64,000 nt of DNA from Pseudophaeomoniella oleicola. Lineage: Eukaryota; Ascomycota; Eurotiomycetes; Phaeomoniellales; Phaeomoniellaceae. Numbering within the stretch: position 1 is the first letter of the stretch; every line of letters begins with the position of its first letter. The notes beneath the pieces are model-generated. The model saw only the letters and a list, made by a program, of their open reading frames with translations. It was not told the origin of the DNA and did not search any database. The stretch is taken from contig QWDQ01000024.1 of assembly GCA_003868215.1 (NCBI GenBank), positions 62,001-126,000 of the forward strand, written 5' to 3'. A program made the position numbers and the translations under genes. Below, in pieces: positions 31,883 to 44,201 of this stretch.

Positions 31883-33396
31883 ATGTCGTCAGAGTCTGCA
31901 GCTGATGACGACGATTTTGAAATTGGGACCGTGTCAACGGAATCACACACATCACCTTCCATAGGTATCCCAGAAAGCAATGAAGGGCTGCTGAAACAGG
32001 AAAGCGAAGAAGACAAAACTTCTGACCTGGAAATCATACCATCCATCGAAGATGAAGCTGATATTGCTGGTAACGATCACGGATTCAATGTGAGGGATTG
32101 GCAGCCGCCTCATGTGTCCCCCGAATCGGTTGACCCGGAAGGATATACAAGGCACGTATCAGGGATTCGTCAGCACAGTCGCCCAATTACTCCTCCCCCT
32201 TTCAACATCAATGACCCATCGTCGGAATATCGCATACCTCTTCGTTCTCGTTCATGCCGAAAGTGTGATGAGTGCCCAGTCTCCCGCACCTGTCCCCATA
32301 TCCCACAAGAGCGAAAAGACTGCCGCATATATGCACCGTATTATGAAAGGCGTGATTGGGGTTCAGGTTCACGGAGGATAAGCAGGTAAGAGCTACACAT
32401 GGCGTCAAGGAACATTCTGACGGTAGTAGTCAGATAATCGATCGTAGCCAGCCCACGAACTATCGCTCTCTGCTTGCCGATACAAGGTATCTAAAGAGAT
32501 TGCACGATGAGCTTAGAGAGGCCCATCCGAGACAATATGATTATATATTTCTCAGAATGGGTCGCTTTGCGGAAAACATGCTACAACAAGACATGACAGA
32601 TGGGATCCTGGACGAGTCTGGAATCATGGACACGATCCAAAGGCTTACTGTTTTCGCCGAGTCTAGGCGAATAGTGATTCCCTGGGTCATCCGAGAAACG
32701 CTTCTGTATTGTTTTCGAAAATGGAGCATCGGTGATCTCCTCGTCGATCCAATGCGAGGAATTATCACTGAGATGGTCCGCTCCAAGGCTCTTAGCGGCA
32801 GGACCGTTAATCGGGTTATTTATCGTATCGATCGAACTTGGCCTTTTCTGATGGACAGCGATTTCTTTGGCGACGGTCATCTCGTGAATGGACAGATCTG
32901 GCCTCTTCGCATTTGTATGGTGCGAGATGGTGCCCACAGATACCAAGAAGCCGGCATTTGCGGTGACGCAGAAGAGGGCGCACAAGCCATTGTTATGAGT
33001 CGGCCTATCATCGATGACTATGCCGACCAAGACTTAGGCGACACTGTATGGTACGTTGGAACAGCGGTAAGAGAGTCGGAAACTATGGCAGCATTACCGC
33101 ATGGTGCGCAAAATGATGCGGAACAGACGCGCCTAAATGCTACGCCGGCGACAGCTCTGTTGTTCATGTCGATCGAGACACAAAACGATGTCCGAGTCTT
33201 CAGATCTGCTGGTTTGCCCGACTGCAACCCCTACAAACCCCAGGAAGGAATCAGGTATGATGGTACATACAAGATCGTCGAATATGAGCTCCTCGAAGCA
33301 GAGAGATCCGTTTACAGGTTCAAACTCGTCAGGAATGGAAGTCAAGGACCAGTTCGAGTCCAGTCACGTGACGACGACGATGAGTATGTGGCATGA
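31883..33396 (+). CDS. SRA-YDG domain protein with a Cys-rich segment
   Basis: Two exons, 31883-32385 and 32448-33396, join through a split Ser codon to give 483 aa. The C-terminal domain (about residues 330-480) has the SRA-YDG hallmarks: RICMVRDGAHRYQEAGICGD, GAQAIVMSRPIIDDYAD, the DLGDTVWYVGT strand, VRVFRSAGL and the signature GIRYDGTYKIVEYE followed by YRFKLVRNG. SRA domains of UHRF1/SUVH bind hemi-methylated or modified cytosine by base flipping. Before it lies a helical region (about 190-320), and a Cys-rich patch at about residues 125-155 (CRKCDECPVSRTC ... DC) that may bind zinc. The N-terminus is acidic. No SET, RING or PHD domain is visible, unlike the plant and animal proteins. 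The biological role in fungi is unknown. A link to DNA methylation is an inference. Confidence 0.85.
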
Positions 33397-34530
33397 ATGT
33401 TGGCAATGACGACTCCGCCATGAAGGAGAGACAGCAGTACACTACAGCTCTGAAAGCCTCTAACAATATACGACATCTAGGTTGTGGTTGGTGTCTATAC
33501 CTGTCACAGGCCTATCAGATCACAGGTCAATGAGACACAGCCCGGAAGACACAAGATCTGGTCTCGGGCTCAACCACCGAAGAAAGGCAGACGTCGACAG
33601 AAATGACGAACGCTATATCAATCAGAAGCCCTTGACAGACGAAAAATTGAAGTCACGAAAGCCCAAATCGCCCCTCCTCGAGAGCACCAAAACCACTCCC
33701 CCTTTACCTACAATACGTCGTCCCTTGCTATCCCTCTATCGAGACCACACCTGAAATAATCCGCGATTCCTCCCCATTTACCCATTCCCAATTTCTTCCT
33801 TTCATTACTGCTTCCACCCTTTTCACGCCCAAGATTCATGCCCAAACAAGAAGGCTTCTTCCTCTTTATCTCGCTCCAAGCTTACCATGTCTGAAGCTCA
33901 AGCTTCAGCTTCATGTCTGTCTCTGTCCTCCTGGCTATATTATGCTATCTTATCATGTCCTATCTTGTCAAAGCTACATATACTTTCAGAACATCAGCTC
34001 ATATGTATCGAATCTTGTGCTTTGATTGCTATATATACACACACGCAATCTCATATATCCTATTACATTTTGCGGAAGTGTGATGATGTGTCTTCTCTCT
34101 CGCACTCGCTCCGGTGGACCGATCGTTCTCATTCGTTCAGATATGCTGTCTCTGTAATAAGGCATCTATCCGATTCTTCGATCGAGATACTCGTTGCCTC
34201 CTATGTCCTTTCGTTCTTCGACCAACCGTAACTATTTAGTAATCCCACCCATCGAAGATGACGACAGAGCTCAGTCAATCATAGATTTAGTAAGTCCTCC
34301 GAGTAGAGATGGAATGGATGGAATGGTCACGGTGACGGATAGGGGGTGAAACGGTATCAATATCAACATCAATATCAATATCAACGGCAGCGGTAGTAGT
34401 AGTAGCGGCGGTAACTTAGCAACAAATAGCGACACATTCGAATATATAACTCTCCCCTTGTCAAGTGTCCATCAGTCGATCATTCCATCATTCCTGTTCA
34501 TTCCTTCCCATCATCATGATCAATCCAACC
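33397..34530. other. Gene-free stretch between the SRA-YDG and urease genes
   Basis: About 1.1 kb between convergent 3' ends, with no supportable gene. It contains an ATCAACATCAATATCAAT-type repeat and (GTA)n near 34355-34410. Confidence 0.5.
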
Positions 34531-37420
34531 CTAATAAACGAAATATCCCTGCGTCAAAGGCAACCAGGTCGCCGGCTCCGCCTTACATTCGACCCCGTCG
34601 GCGAGCACTTTGTAACTCTCCGGGTCGACGTGCATCTTCGGTTGCGTGCCGTTGAACTTCATGTCCTTTTTCTGGATCGTGCGGCAGTCGCGGACGGGTT
34701 CGACGCGTTTGCGCAGGTTGTAGCTGCTGATAGTGCCGGTTGTGATGGACGATTGGGAGACGAAGGTTATGGAGGTTTGGGGGACGAAGGACTGGATTTT
34801 CGCACGTTAGATTTTTGGGGTTCTTTTTGATTCGGAAGTAGAGGGATATAGGAATGGAAGAAGGAAGAGAGAGACATACGGCGAACATTGGTCGCATTAT
34901 TACGGGTTCGACGGTTGGGATGGAGGCGTTGGGGTCGCCCTACGTTTGAAAACTCGAGATTAGTGATCTGCGAAGAGAAGGGGAGGACATGTGAGTGATG
35001 CTGAAGCCTACCATCATAGAGTATGAGATCATGCCGCTCTTGAGGACCATCTTGGGTTTGGTCCCGAAGTTCGCTGGTGTCCACAGAACCAGATCTGCTA
35101 ATTTGCCCACTTCGACACTACCAATGATATGGCCCATGCCCTGAGCGATGGCTGGATTGATCGTGTATTTGCTAACATATCGCTTGACTCTGAAATTATC
35201 TGCACCTGTATCTTCGTCTTCAGCGAGGGGACCACGCTGAATCTTGTTTTTATGTGCAGTGTTCCAAGTTCGGAGGATGACTTCACCACATCTGCCCATA
35301 GCCTGAGAGTCAGAAGACATCATGCTGATAGCACCGAGGTCATGAAGCACATCCTCTGCGGCGATAGTCTCGGCACGGATTCGCGATTCTGCAAATGCAA
35401 TGTCCTCGGGAATGTCCTTGGACAGGTGATGACAAACCATCAACATATCGAGATGCTCGTCGAGAGTGTTCTGAGTGTATGGCCGAGTTGGATTGGTGCT
35501 GCTGGGAAGAACATTAGAGTGTTCGACCACGGAAATGATGTCGGGAGCGTGACCACCACCAGCCCCTTCAGTGTGATAGGTGTGGATGGCGCGATTCTTG
35601 AAGGCTTTGATTGTCTGCTCGACAAACCCAGATTCGTTGAGGGTATCGGTATGGATCAAGCACTGAATATCGTGCTCATCGCAAACGCTGAGACAGGTGT
35701 CGATTGCTGCTGGAGTGGTACCCCAGTCTTCGTGCAGCTTAAGCCCGCAGACGCCCGCAACAGCTTGTTCTTGTAAAGCGCGTGGAGCACTGTCATTGCC
35801 TTTCCCGGTTATACCGATATTTAGAGGGAGTTCATCACAGGCTTGTAGCATTTGTCTGATGAGCGTCTTTGAGGGAGTGCATGTTGTTGCACTCGTCCCA
35901 GCAGAGGGTCCCGTACCACCTCCGAGCATGGTTGTGATACCACTGGAAATGGAATCGAATGCTTGCTGTGGGCATATGAAATGAATGTGACTGTCAAACC
36001 CACCAGCAGTGATGATTGTTCCTTCGCCAGCAATGACGTCTGTGTTAGATCCAACGATCAAAGCTGGATCAACACCCTCCATGACATCCGGATTTCCAGC
36101 CTTGCCTATACCAACGATGACACCATTCTTGATGCCAATATCGGCTTTGTAAATTCCGGACCAGTCGACAATAATGGCGTTGATGATCACGGTATCAACT
36201 GTTTCAGAGTCAGGGCGTCCAGTTGCTTGACCCATCCCTTCACGTAGTGTCTTGCCACCTCCGAATTTGCATTCATCTCCGTAATTAGTAAGGTCCTTCT
36301 CAACTTTGATCCAGAGGTCAGTGGCCCCTAATCTGACCAGGTCGCCAGTTGTTGGCCCGAACATTCCACAGTAAGCTTCCCTGGTCATGCTGAAAGCATC
36401 AATATGCGCCAGGTCGCCCGCAGGTTCCGGCACATGAGCAAACCCTCCTTCTTGCAGGCGCTTGACAATCTCCTCAGAGCGCGAGATGTCGACCTTTCCC
36501 GGGGCAATCCAGTTTCCGCCTTGAATATGACGGTGACCTCCAATCTCAACGAGAGTGACGGTCTTAGTGTCACCTGGCTCGAAACGAACAGAGGTCCCGG
36601 CAGCGATATCAAGGCGATATCCGTACGCTCGAATGCGGTCAAATTGGAGCTGCGGATTCGTCTCGATGAAGTGGTAATGCGAACCAACCTGAGAAGTCAT
36701 TTACATGGTGATAACAGTAGCCGGGATAGTATATTACCTGTATAGGCCTGTCACCTTTGCTGGTCACCTTGAGACTGATCCTCTTCCTCCCTTCATTGAG
36801 TATAATTCTACCTTGCTTGACGGGGATGACTGCTCCTGGCTGCCTCTCTGTCTCGTAGTCGGAGGGATCTGGGAGTGGAAAGGCATCCTTGGAAGGTACA
36901 GGAAGGAAACTCCCATAGAGAGCTTTCTCTAGGTCCCCATCATCGGAGCTGATAGGGTGGTGGACAGTGACGAGATAGGTCCCTGTGGGAAATGTGCCTT
37001 CAACTTGGAGCTCAGTCAAGCTAGAAACGACAGGTGGAAGCACATGTCTTCGACCAAGCATGGTCTTGCCGATTGACATGAGGTCTGCGACGGTGTGGTT
37101 GCCATCCCGGATCAGCTGAGGCCCTCGTCAGTTCTGCCTGCTCCGAATAACCAGTAGTTGATCTTGTTCTTACCTCTTGGAGATTGCTGGCAACGAGAGC
37201 CTATTCAAGCACGTTAGCTACACCAACTTGAGAAAGAACGGGAGGAAGATGTCTACAGTCGCCTCTGCATGGTTCAACTTCACTCCACGAGCAAGTCGGC
37301 GCTGAGCGAGGAAGCCAAGCTGCGATATCGCTAGCTTATCGAGCTGTGCACGTATCATCAGCATTCATTGATTTAGCACGCTGCTCTAGAGGATCGTACC
37401 TCCTTAGGGATGAGCTGCAT
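34531..37420 (-). CDS. URE1: Urease (fused gamma-beta-alpha polypeptide)
   Basis: Nickel metalloenzyme hydrolysing urea to ammonia and carbamate. Seven exons, 37400-37420, 37257-37343, 37174-37200, 36738-37115, 35012-36688, 34880-34939 and 34531-34791, give 836 aa, matching fungal/plant ureases of about 837 aa. The N-terminal gamma part has [20 protein letters not shown] and [20 protein letters not shown]. The beta part carries [10 protein letters not shown] and [14 protein letters not shown]. The alpha part, from about residue 270, has the nickel ligands in [14 protein letters not shown], the carbamylated Lys in [25 protein letters not shown], the flap [15 protein letters not shown] and the final LTQGYFVY. 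Two coding exons are very short (21 and 27 nt). Activity needs separate nickel chaperones that are not in this window. This is a single-copy enzyme of nitrogen scavenging. Confidence 0.97.
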
Positions 37421-38229
37421 CTTGTCACCTCAGAGCAGAAACCTGCTGGTCTGTAAATGCGATTGCATTGACCGAAATGATGGAGGAGATAGAGACAGAG
37501 GAAGATCTGTATGTATAATAATCACGTATCTCGCGTGTATGAGCTTCCCTCTTTTTGCGGGGTCACCCCTGTCAGGCTTAGTTAGACCTGGCCTTTCGGG
37601 GGATTCCTACGTACTACGTAGTACGTACTACGTGATAGCTTTATCGATAAGTGAGCGGGGTTCGCATTGGCACCTCGAAGCTCACCAAAGACTCCAATAT
37701 CCAAGCAGAATTATGATGCTTGCAGAGGAAATCACAGATTGAAGAGAGCAAAAGCGTACATCGATTCAAGTCAATACACACGCACAGACGCAGGAAGTGT
37801 TTGATTGTTTTAGTGTTGTTCATTTATCAAATATACCCGAAACCTGGATATCATACAATACCCTCCCAATCCCCCTCCATTCTCATTAGCGCGTAGAGAA
37901 CAGTATTCGTGTCGATCAGGAGTCCAGGTACACCCTCACCACGGCTCTTTGGCATATAACCCGTCAAGAATCTGTCCCATACCCGTGTCGCAACCTGAAA
38001 TGCGATACCGACCCCTGAACAAGCCCAACCAAACCTGTCCTAAGAAGCTGGAACCCTTGGGGCTCTAAAAGGCTTCTAACGGGTAAAGAAGCCCAAGCAT
38101 GTCTTTCATTCATAAACCACTGACCAGGAAAACCCATTCCACCTCACTGCGTTGAACACAAGGAAAGGAAATTAAAAAGCATCTGTAAAGAAAGCGAGTC
38201 CGAATAGGGAGCAACATGATGATGCAAGC
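37421..38229. other. Upstream region of urease
   Basis: About 800 bp without a gene. It includes a perfect 20-bp palindrome at about 37608-37627 (TACGTACTAC and its reverse complement) followed by another CTACGTGA. No GATA-type nitrogen site cluster stood out, apart from isolated GATA/TATC strings near 37630-37650. Confidence 0.5.
37608..37627. repeat. Perfect 20-bp palindrome of TACGTA/GTACTAC units
   Basis: TACGTACTAC followed by its exact reverse complement GTAGTACGTA. It lies in the urease upstream region. Confidence 0.85.
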
Positions 38230-39620
38230 TTATTTCTTGGACGTCTTCTTCTTCTTGCCAGTCTCAGTAGCAGGCGTCGCTGGCTTTGCGGCAGGTGCCG
38301 CCTTCTCACTCTTCTTGTCAGCCTTCTTCTTCTCGGGGCTCTTCTTGGCGGAAGCCGGTGTCTCCTTGGCTGGCGTAGGTGCAGCGGGCTTGTCGCCAGT
38401 CTTTCTTCTCTTGCCTGACTTTGGTGGAGATGGAGCTTTGGTCACCGGTTCAGGAGAACTGTCTTCGTCGCTCTCAGCTTCGACAGGATCCGGGATGGGT
38501 ACCGCTCCGCTGTCAACGAGCTTTGCAGCTGCTTCATCATCTGGAACGGGTTGACCGGCCTTGTACGCCTTCATCTTCTCACGGTAGATGGCAAGATTGC
38601 GAGCGTAGAGTTGATTCCAAACCTGATCGATCAGCATGAGTTTTCATTTGCAGGATATATTAAACTTACACTCTTGTCCTCCTCAGCCATGGCAGCCCAG
38701 CGACGAGTCCCTTCATCGGCAACCTCTTTAGGCTTGGCGTGGTCACCAAGCTCGGATGCAATTTGGCTACGGGCACTTTGCATATACAGGAAATAAGGAG
38801 TCAAAGCTCTCTTGGGGGCATTGGGATCATGAGGAGCCCTCTTGCGCTTCTTCTTGCTGTCACCACCGGCATCAGATCTGGGTGGGCTAGTGCCACGGAC
38901 TTGCTGGCCAACTAGACCAGTGTCCAATAGCGTAGCAGCAAGACCAAGTGACAGTTGACCGCTGGCCTGGGGCCCGAGGACAGTGTTTGCATGCTCAATA
39001 TACGCTCGCGAAAGATCTTGGACTGAGGACTGCAGACTCGCGAGAGCGACAATGACCTATCGATCATGGATTAGTATATTGAAGTCAAGATAGTATACGC
39101 ATATCGATACAGCAAATGGCAAATCTATAACGTGTAACGATAGGGTTGCAAGACATGTAAAAGGACTTTGTGAAGTTATGAATGGATGGTGATGTGATGA
39201 TGTGATGATCTACTGAAGAGAGGCATCATCGGTGGTGGTAGCAAAACGAAGGTGTTGATGTCGACGTGGACGTTTGGAGATCCGTGTTGTGGCAGCATCG
39301 GTCAGTGATAGGGAAGGGAGGTGATGGTGATGATGCCTGGACTCTAGCGATGCATTGGGTTATGGTGGATGGCGTGGGGAAATGGGATGGAAACAACATG
39401 TCGGCGTATTGAAAATTCTTCTTGTTGATGGTGGACGGTAAGGGTAATTGGGAATACATATTCATGGCCATCCGTATACAAGATAAGGTACGAGATAGAG
39501 GGAGAAGAAGTAGTTGATTACACTCACCGAATCGCGGGTCTTCTTGAAATCGTCGACGTTGACCTGGACTGTGCCAGTGCTGACCGTGCTAGGCTCAGCT
39601 TCATTCTTGGTGCGCGCCAT
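38230..39620 (-). CDS. HMG-box chromatin protein (HMO1/NHP10-like) with Lys/Ala/Pro-rich tail
   Basis: Non-sequence-specific DNA-bending chromatin protein. Three exons, 39528-39620, 38670-39056 and 38230-38622, give 290 aa. The first intron is long for this genome (471 bp). Residues about 30-90 form a helical region (VIVALASLQSSVQDLSRAY). The HMG box follows (about 114-190): KKRKRAPHDPNAPKRALTPY, FLYMQSARSQIASELGD, GTRRWAAMAEEDKSVWNQLY and YREKMKAYKAG. The tail is low-complexity Lys/Ala/Pro/Ser with several histone-H1-like basic stretches and ends TGKKKKTSKK. It is unrelated to the mating-type HMG subfamily despite sharing the fold. The start MARTKNEAEPST gives a short disordered lead. Nucleolar/ribosomal-gene roles known for Hmo1 may apply, but that is inference. 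Confidence 0.9.
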
Positions 39621-42600
39621 GGTTGAGGTGTTGTTTCTCTATACTTTAGGGATGTTGGTTATGGGATTAACGAAGTCGCGATGTTGCTAAATGCCTCGCA
39701 GTGGGTGACGATAGGCACTGTGGTGATGGGCGGGACAGAGGAGCTCTGAAAGATGGTGGCTCACTGGAGGGGGAAGAGAGAAGGAAAGAGAAAAGGAAGA
39801 AAGGTTGGGCTACCGGGGAATTTGGGGGGGATGTATTGCTTATAGGAAAATTTTGGGGCGCGTCCGCTGGATGATGGGCTTGTTTACGCTCTAGCTTTGG
39901 GGTGTCTCTCTTTCAGCATAGCGTGTTCTGATCTTGACGCGCACAGGGGAGGGAAAGGCTGGCAAAGAGCTGCGATGATCGGGTGATTTAAGCAGAAATA
40001 GGTTACCTATCGTTAGGGTCATTATTATCCGCTATGATTAGAGTGCCTACCTTAGGTACCTTACCTGTCTCTTAAGCATAACGGGTAAAGAGATGAGGTC
40101 AGATACCCTACAAATTTGGGCTTGGCTCTAGGTGTGATGGCTGTTATCTCATGTAACACCCGGGAAAATACCGTACTTGGTTGATCCACGGGTGATAAGC
40201 GACCCAAATGTCCCAGGATCCCAATTCCCTACTTTACTGCAAAGTAAGAAGTATGTAGGTTCTCATGTAGTAAGGTCGCACTGTATAATCCCGTTTGTCA
40301 TGTACCATTTATCGACAGACATGCCAGCGATTCCCCAGTAGCACGGTTCTTCTGAAGTACCTATGGTCAATGATGCTTGCCATGTACAAGCCTATGATCG
40401 GGTAACGTAAATATTATATCATGGTCGCAAGTATGGTACATGCCTTCTCAGTAGGATCATGCATATACTTGAGGCATGGATGGACGGCAGAGTTAGCAGG
40501 TTAATCTATCAGTAAGACACTGCGGTATATCGGTCGAAGGTCGTGGGAACGGGGCGTTCGTAGGTATGGCCCTCATTCAGGGCGAAATAGGTCTACAATT
40601 CTGATCGGTCAATTTTGCTTTGGAAGGTTGAGCCCTTCTACCGTGACCTGGTTTAAGCCAGCGGCAGCGTACCTGCCCACGGCATACCTGTGACTACCTA
40701 GCGAGGCTAGGAGGTAGGTACCCAGAAGAGAGATCATTCTTCTAGCCGCCCTAAGCATTGGCTGACCCAGAAGTTTCAGGCTTGCATCGGCAACTGCGTG
40801 TCCCCTTGGTTAATCTCTGCAGCTGCTTTGACAGGCTTCAATCTTATTGGCGCTTCAACCAAATTTGCCTCCTCTTTGACGCTTTAGCCGCCCTCCTTAA
40901 GCCTTGTATAACCTGTTCCTAGCAATTGGGTTTCCTTATTCCCAGGCTAGAGATGCACACCTGAAGAAGATCATCGCAGTTACTGTCCGCTCCAAGTAAA
41001 GCGGCGATTTGGTTATACAGTTACGGTCTTAGCCAACAATGGTAGGTGGCTCGAAGCTCGACAGTTTGTCTACTGTGCATGGCTTTCCTGATGACTATTA
41101 CCCACTAATCGTGGCAATGTCAGGCATTTTTACTGGCCACCTACCTACCTATTCCATGTTCTCTCGAGCACCTAGGTATCTGAGGTAGGGTAGGTCTCAC
41201 TGGAGGACTTTCGGCGGTTCCAGTGACGTCTCAGGAGATAATCTTTACCTTGGGGCATCCGGGCTACTGTGCCCAAGGTCAATACCCCCAAAGGTCTGCT
41301 CTTCCTCGTCTTGTCACTGCGCACTTACTGTCCGCCTACCTAGGTAGGAAAGACCTAGCAGAAGGCTCACCTACAGCGTCTCCAGAATCTCTAGTCTATT
41401 TTGATCAGCCACAACAACGACCGTCAAGCTCTTTGCTAGGTAAGCATCTCCCGGGTCAGCTTCTCTATACGAAATATACCTATACAGCACCTGAAGATAT
41501 CGCTAAACGCTCTCCCTAATGGTTTCTTTCTGCCTACCTAGCGGATCTACTTATAGGATACCTAAGGTTAATATTTTATTTTGGTACTTCCATACCAACC
41601 TGACAGAGAAACAAAGAGGCAGGTAGTCGTGCAGTTCCATATATTTTACTCAAAGCACCTCACTAGGGTATCCAGATACCTAAAACCTAGGTAGGTATCT
41701 CAAATTGGCTCCTCCGGACCTGACTTACCATCAATACTTGAAGACCGAGAGCACCTACCAGACGTAGGTACCTTTTCTCTGCGTGAGGGACTACCTGCCG
41801 TAGTATGCCGCGATGACATACTGACCACTGTTGCCAATCAATCATGCCGATGGCAGAAGCACACACATCGTTCTACATCTCAGTTGCTGCTTGCAATGGT
41901 CATATATGGCTGTCTTTATTATCACCGCGTGTACAATGGATCCGTGTATCTTGAAGTTCTACCTACCTTCTCCTTCTATGAATTTCATTGCTAGCCTTTC
42001 TCTTCGTATATACTAACCTAGCTTTACCTGTCTTGATAGACGCGATCGAGCATATCTCAGAACTTACAAGCTAGGTACGCAATGCAAACATTACTATTGC
42101 CGCGCCACAAACATGGATTACTGATTCCCGTGCAAGGCTGAGGACCTCTCCTGATAGGATCTCGTTATTGATCCAAGAGTGGTAATTGACTTTTTCAGCC
42201 CTGATTTGTGTCTAGGAGTGTTCGAGACAGTGTCCTGCGACTGGTAGGTTTATAGAACCTCCCCATCTCAATGGACGAGGCTCGTCATAGGCAGCGTTCT
42301 TGTTGACGCGACACTTATACGATGAGCAGACTAGCAGCTGGTCAAGACCGGGTCGAAAGCGTGATATTCCTTCGACACAGTGTATACTTGGCTGATTAGG
42401 GTTCGCCAACGTTGCTTGTCAAAGGTTCACTATTGAAAGACAGCAGATTCATGGAGTACTTTGGGATGTAGGCATTGAGCTACCTATCTCTCTCTTCATG
42501 ATATCTTACAATAATAATGCTACGAGTACCTGCTGATCTGTATAAACTTTCCAATAATTCATTCAGCCTAGCCGCATGTTTTGAAGTCCTGTTCGAACGA

Positions 42601-43064
42601 ATGTCTACGGCCTATACAAGCTACGCCGATGTAAATCTTCCAGATCTCAACCTCTGTGGCCTGCACAATCATCTCGAAGAAGCCGGAAAGGAATGTTGAA
42701 GGTAGTTGGACTTGCACTGTACAAGTGAAGGTCCTAAGGACTGCATGTCCATCAATGATAATGCGAGAAACAAATATCTTGAGCTGTAGCATGTAGCGAG
42801 CTTCCCGGTAGACCCGAGAGCTCAGGGTTCCAGGCCACTAATTGGATAGAAGTCCGACAGCGCCACTAAGTGCAACAAGTCCGACGAACAACGAAGCTCC
42901 GGCTACTTTCGTCACGTCATATAGCTCCACTAGCATCAACTGCTCTTTTTCCGCTGCATCTCCATCTCATCTCATCAACCTCTCGACAATTACTTTCATT
43001 CGCAGCGCATACTCCTTTCTCCTTTCTTGTAATTGGTACATAGGACATCACCATATCCTCCAAG
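39621..43064. other. 3.4-kb gene desert rich in CCTACCTAGGTAGG-type inverted repeats
   Basis: The longest gene-free stretch. No open frame has coding character. Many copies of short palindromic or near-palindromic strings built from CCTACCTA / TAGGTAGG occur, at about 40045-40068, 40695-40722, 41150-41163, 41170-41192, 41335-41350, 41534-41545, 41686-41702 and 41762-41772. The ends must contain the upstream sequences of the HMG-box gene and MCR1. No transposon coding sequence or long terminal repeat was recognised. Confidence 0.6.
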
Positions 43065-44201
43065 ATGTTTGCCAGGGCTAGCCTTCGAGTGGGGCAACCT
43101 CTCAAGAGAGTAGGTGGTACTCTGCACCGAATCCAATTACTTACTAACGAACGACAGCAAGTGCGCGCGTATGCCACCGAGACCTCAGGGTCACCAAGTA
43201 GTAAAGCTCCTCTATGGGCCGCATTGGCTTTGTTGCCAATTGGCTATGGCTCTTATCAGTACTTCAACGCTGCGGGCACCAAGGACTTTGGGAAAAAGGC
43301 ATTTGCAGAGGCCAGCGAGCCGCCGAAGACTTTCACTGGTGGCGACCAAGGATTCGTTTCCTTGAAGCTGAAGGAGATCATTCCATACAATCACAACACG
43401 GCCAGATTCGTTTTTGAACTCCCGTCAGAAGAACATGTCTCCGGCCTTCATGTCGCCTGTATGCTGGTTCCATGATCTGAAATTCCAATCGCTAATCCCC
43501 CGGCAGCTGCTTTTATAACGAAATACCAGTCAGAAAAGCATGAGAAGCCGACAATCAGACCATACACTCCGATCAGTGATGAGAGTAAGTACTACAAACC
43601 TATCTATGCCTCACTACTAACGATTGCCTCAGACACGAAAGGCTTCCTTGAGCTTCTTGTCAAGAAGTATCCTAACGGTCCTATGTCTGAACATCTCCAC
43701 TCAATGAACCCAGGTCAGCGGCTCGACTTCAAGGGCCCCATTCCAAAGTATCCATGGGAGGCAAACAAGCATGAACACATCGCCCTTATTGCTGGTGGAA
43801 CTGGCATCACCCCGATGTTCCAATTGATGCGTGGTATATTCAGCAACCCAGAAGACAAGACCAAGGTAACTCTTATCTTTGGAAACATAAAGGAAGAAGA
43901 TATTCTTCTCAAGAAAGAACTCGAGGATTTGGAGAACACGTACCCACGACGATTCAAAGCGTTTTACACCCTTGACAACCCACCCGAATCATGGCCATAC
44001 GGCAAGGGTGTCGTCACCAAAGAACTATTGAAAACTGTCCTCCCAGAGCCAAAGGAAAAGAACGTCAAGGTATTCGTGTGTGGCCCGCCAGGCATGTACA
44101 AGGCCATCAGTGGCATGAAGAACTCTCCAACCGACCAAGGTGATCTTAGTGGTATGTTGAAGGATCTGGGATACTCCAAGGATCAGGTTTACAAGTTCTA
44201 A
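43065..44201 (+). CDS. MCR1: NADH-cytochrome b5 reductase 2, mitochondrial
   Basis: Flavoprotein passing electrons from NADH to cytochrome b5 or ergosterol-synthesis enzymes, anchored in the mitochondrial outer membrane / intermembrane space. Exons 43065-43458, 43507-43584 and 43633-44201 give 346 aa. A basic N-terminus ([18 protein letters not shown]) and one membrane helix ([20 protein letters not shown]) precede the FAD domain ([20 protein letters not shown], then RPYTPISDE, the FAD-binding RxYTxxS motif). The NADH domain follows ([35 protein letters not shown]) and ends with [11 protein letters not shown]. Length and layout match fungal Mcr1. Confidence 0.97.

Noticed and set aside
34583-35084. 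Open frames over the 3' end of urease in other frames
   Set aside because: They overlap exons whose urease reading is unambiguous.
39226-39471. 82-codon frame inside the long first intron of the HMG-box gene
   Set aside because: Low-complexity Ser/Thr/Pro sequence with no conservation sign. The intron fits by phase.
41223-41519. 98-codon open frame in the gene desert
   Set aside because: Composed largely of the CCTACCTAGG repeat region, with no recognisable domain.
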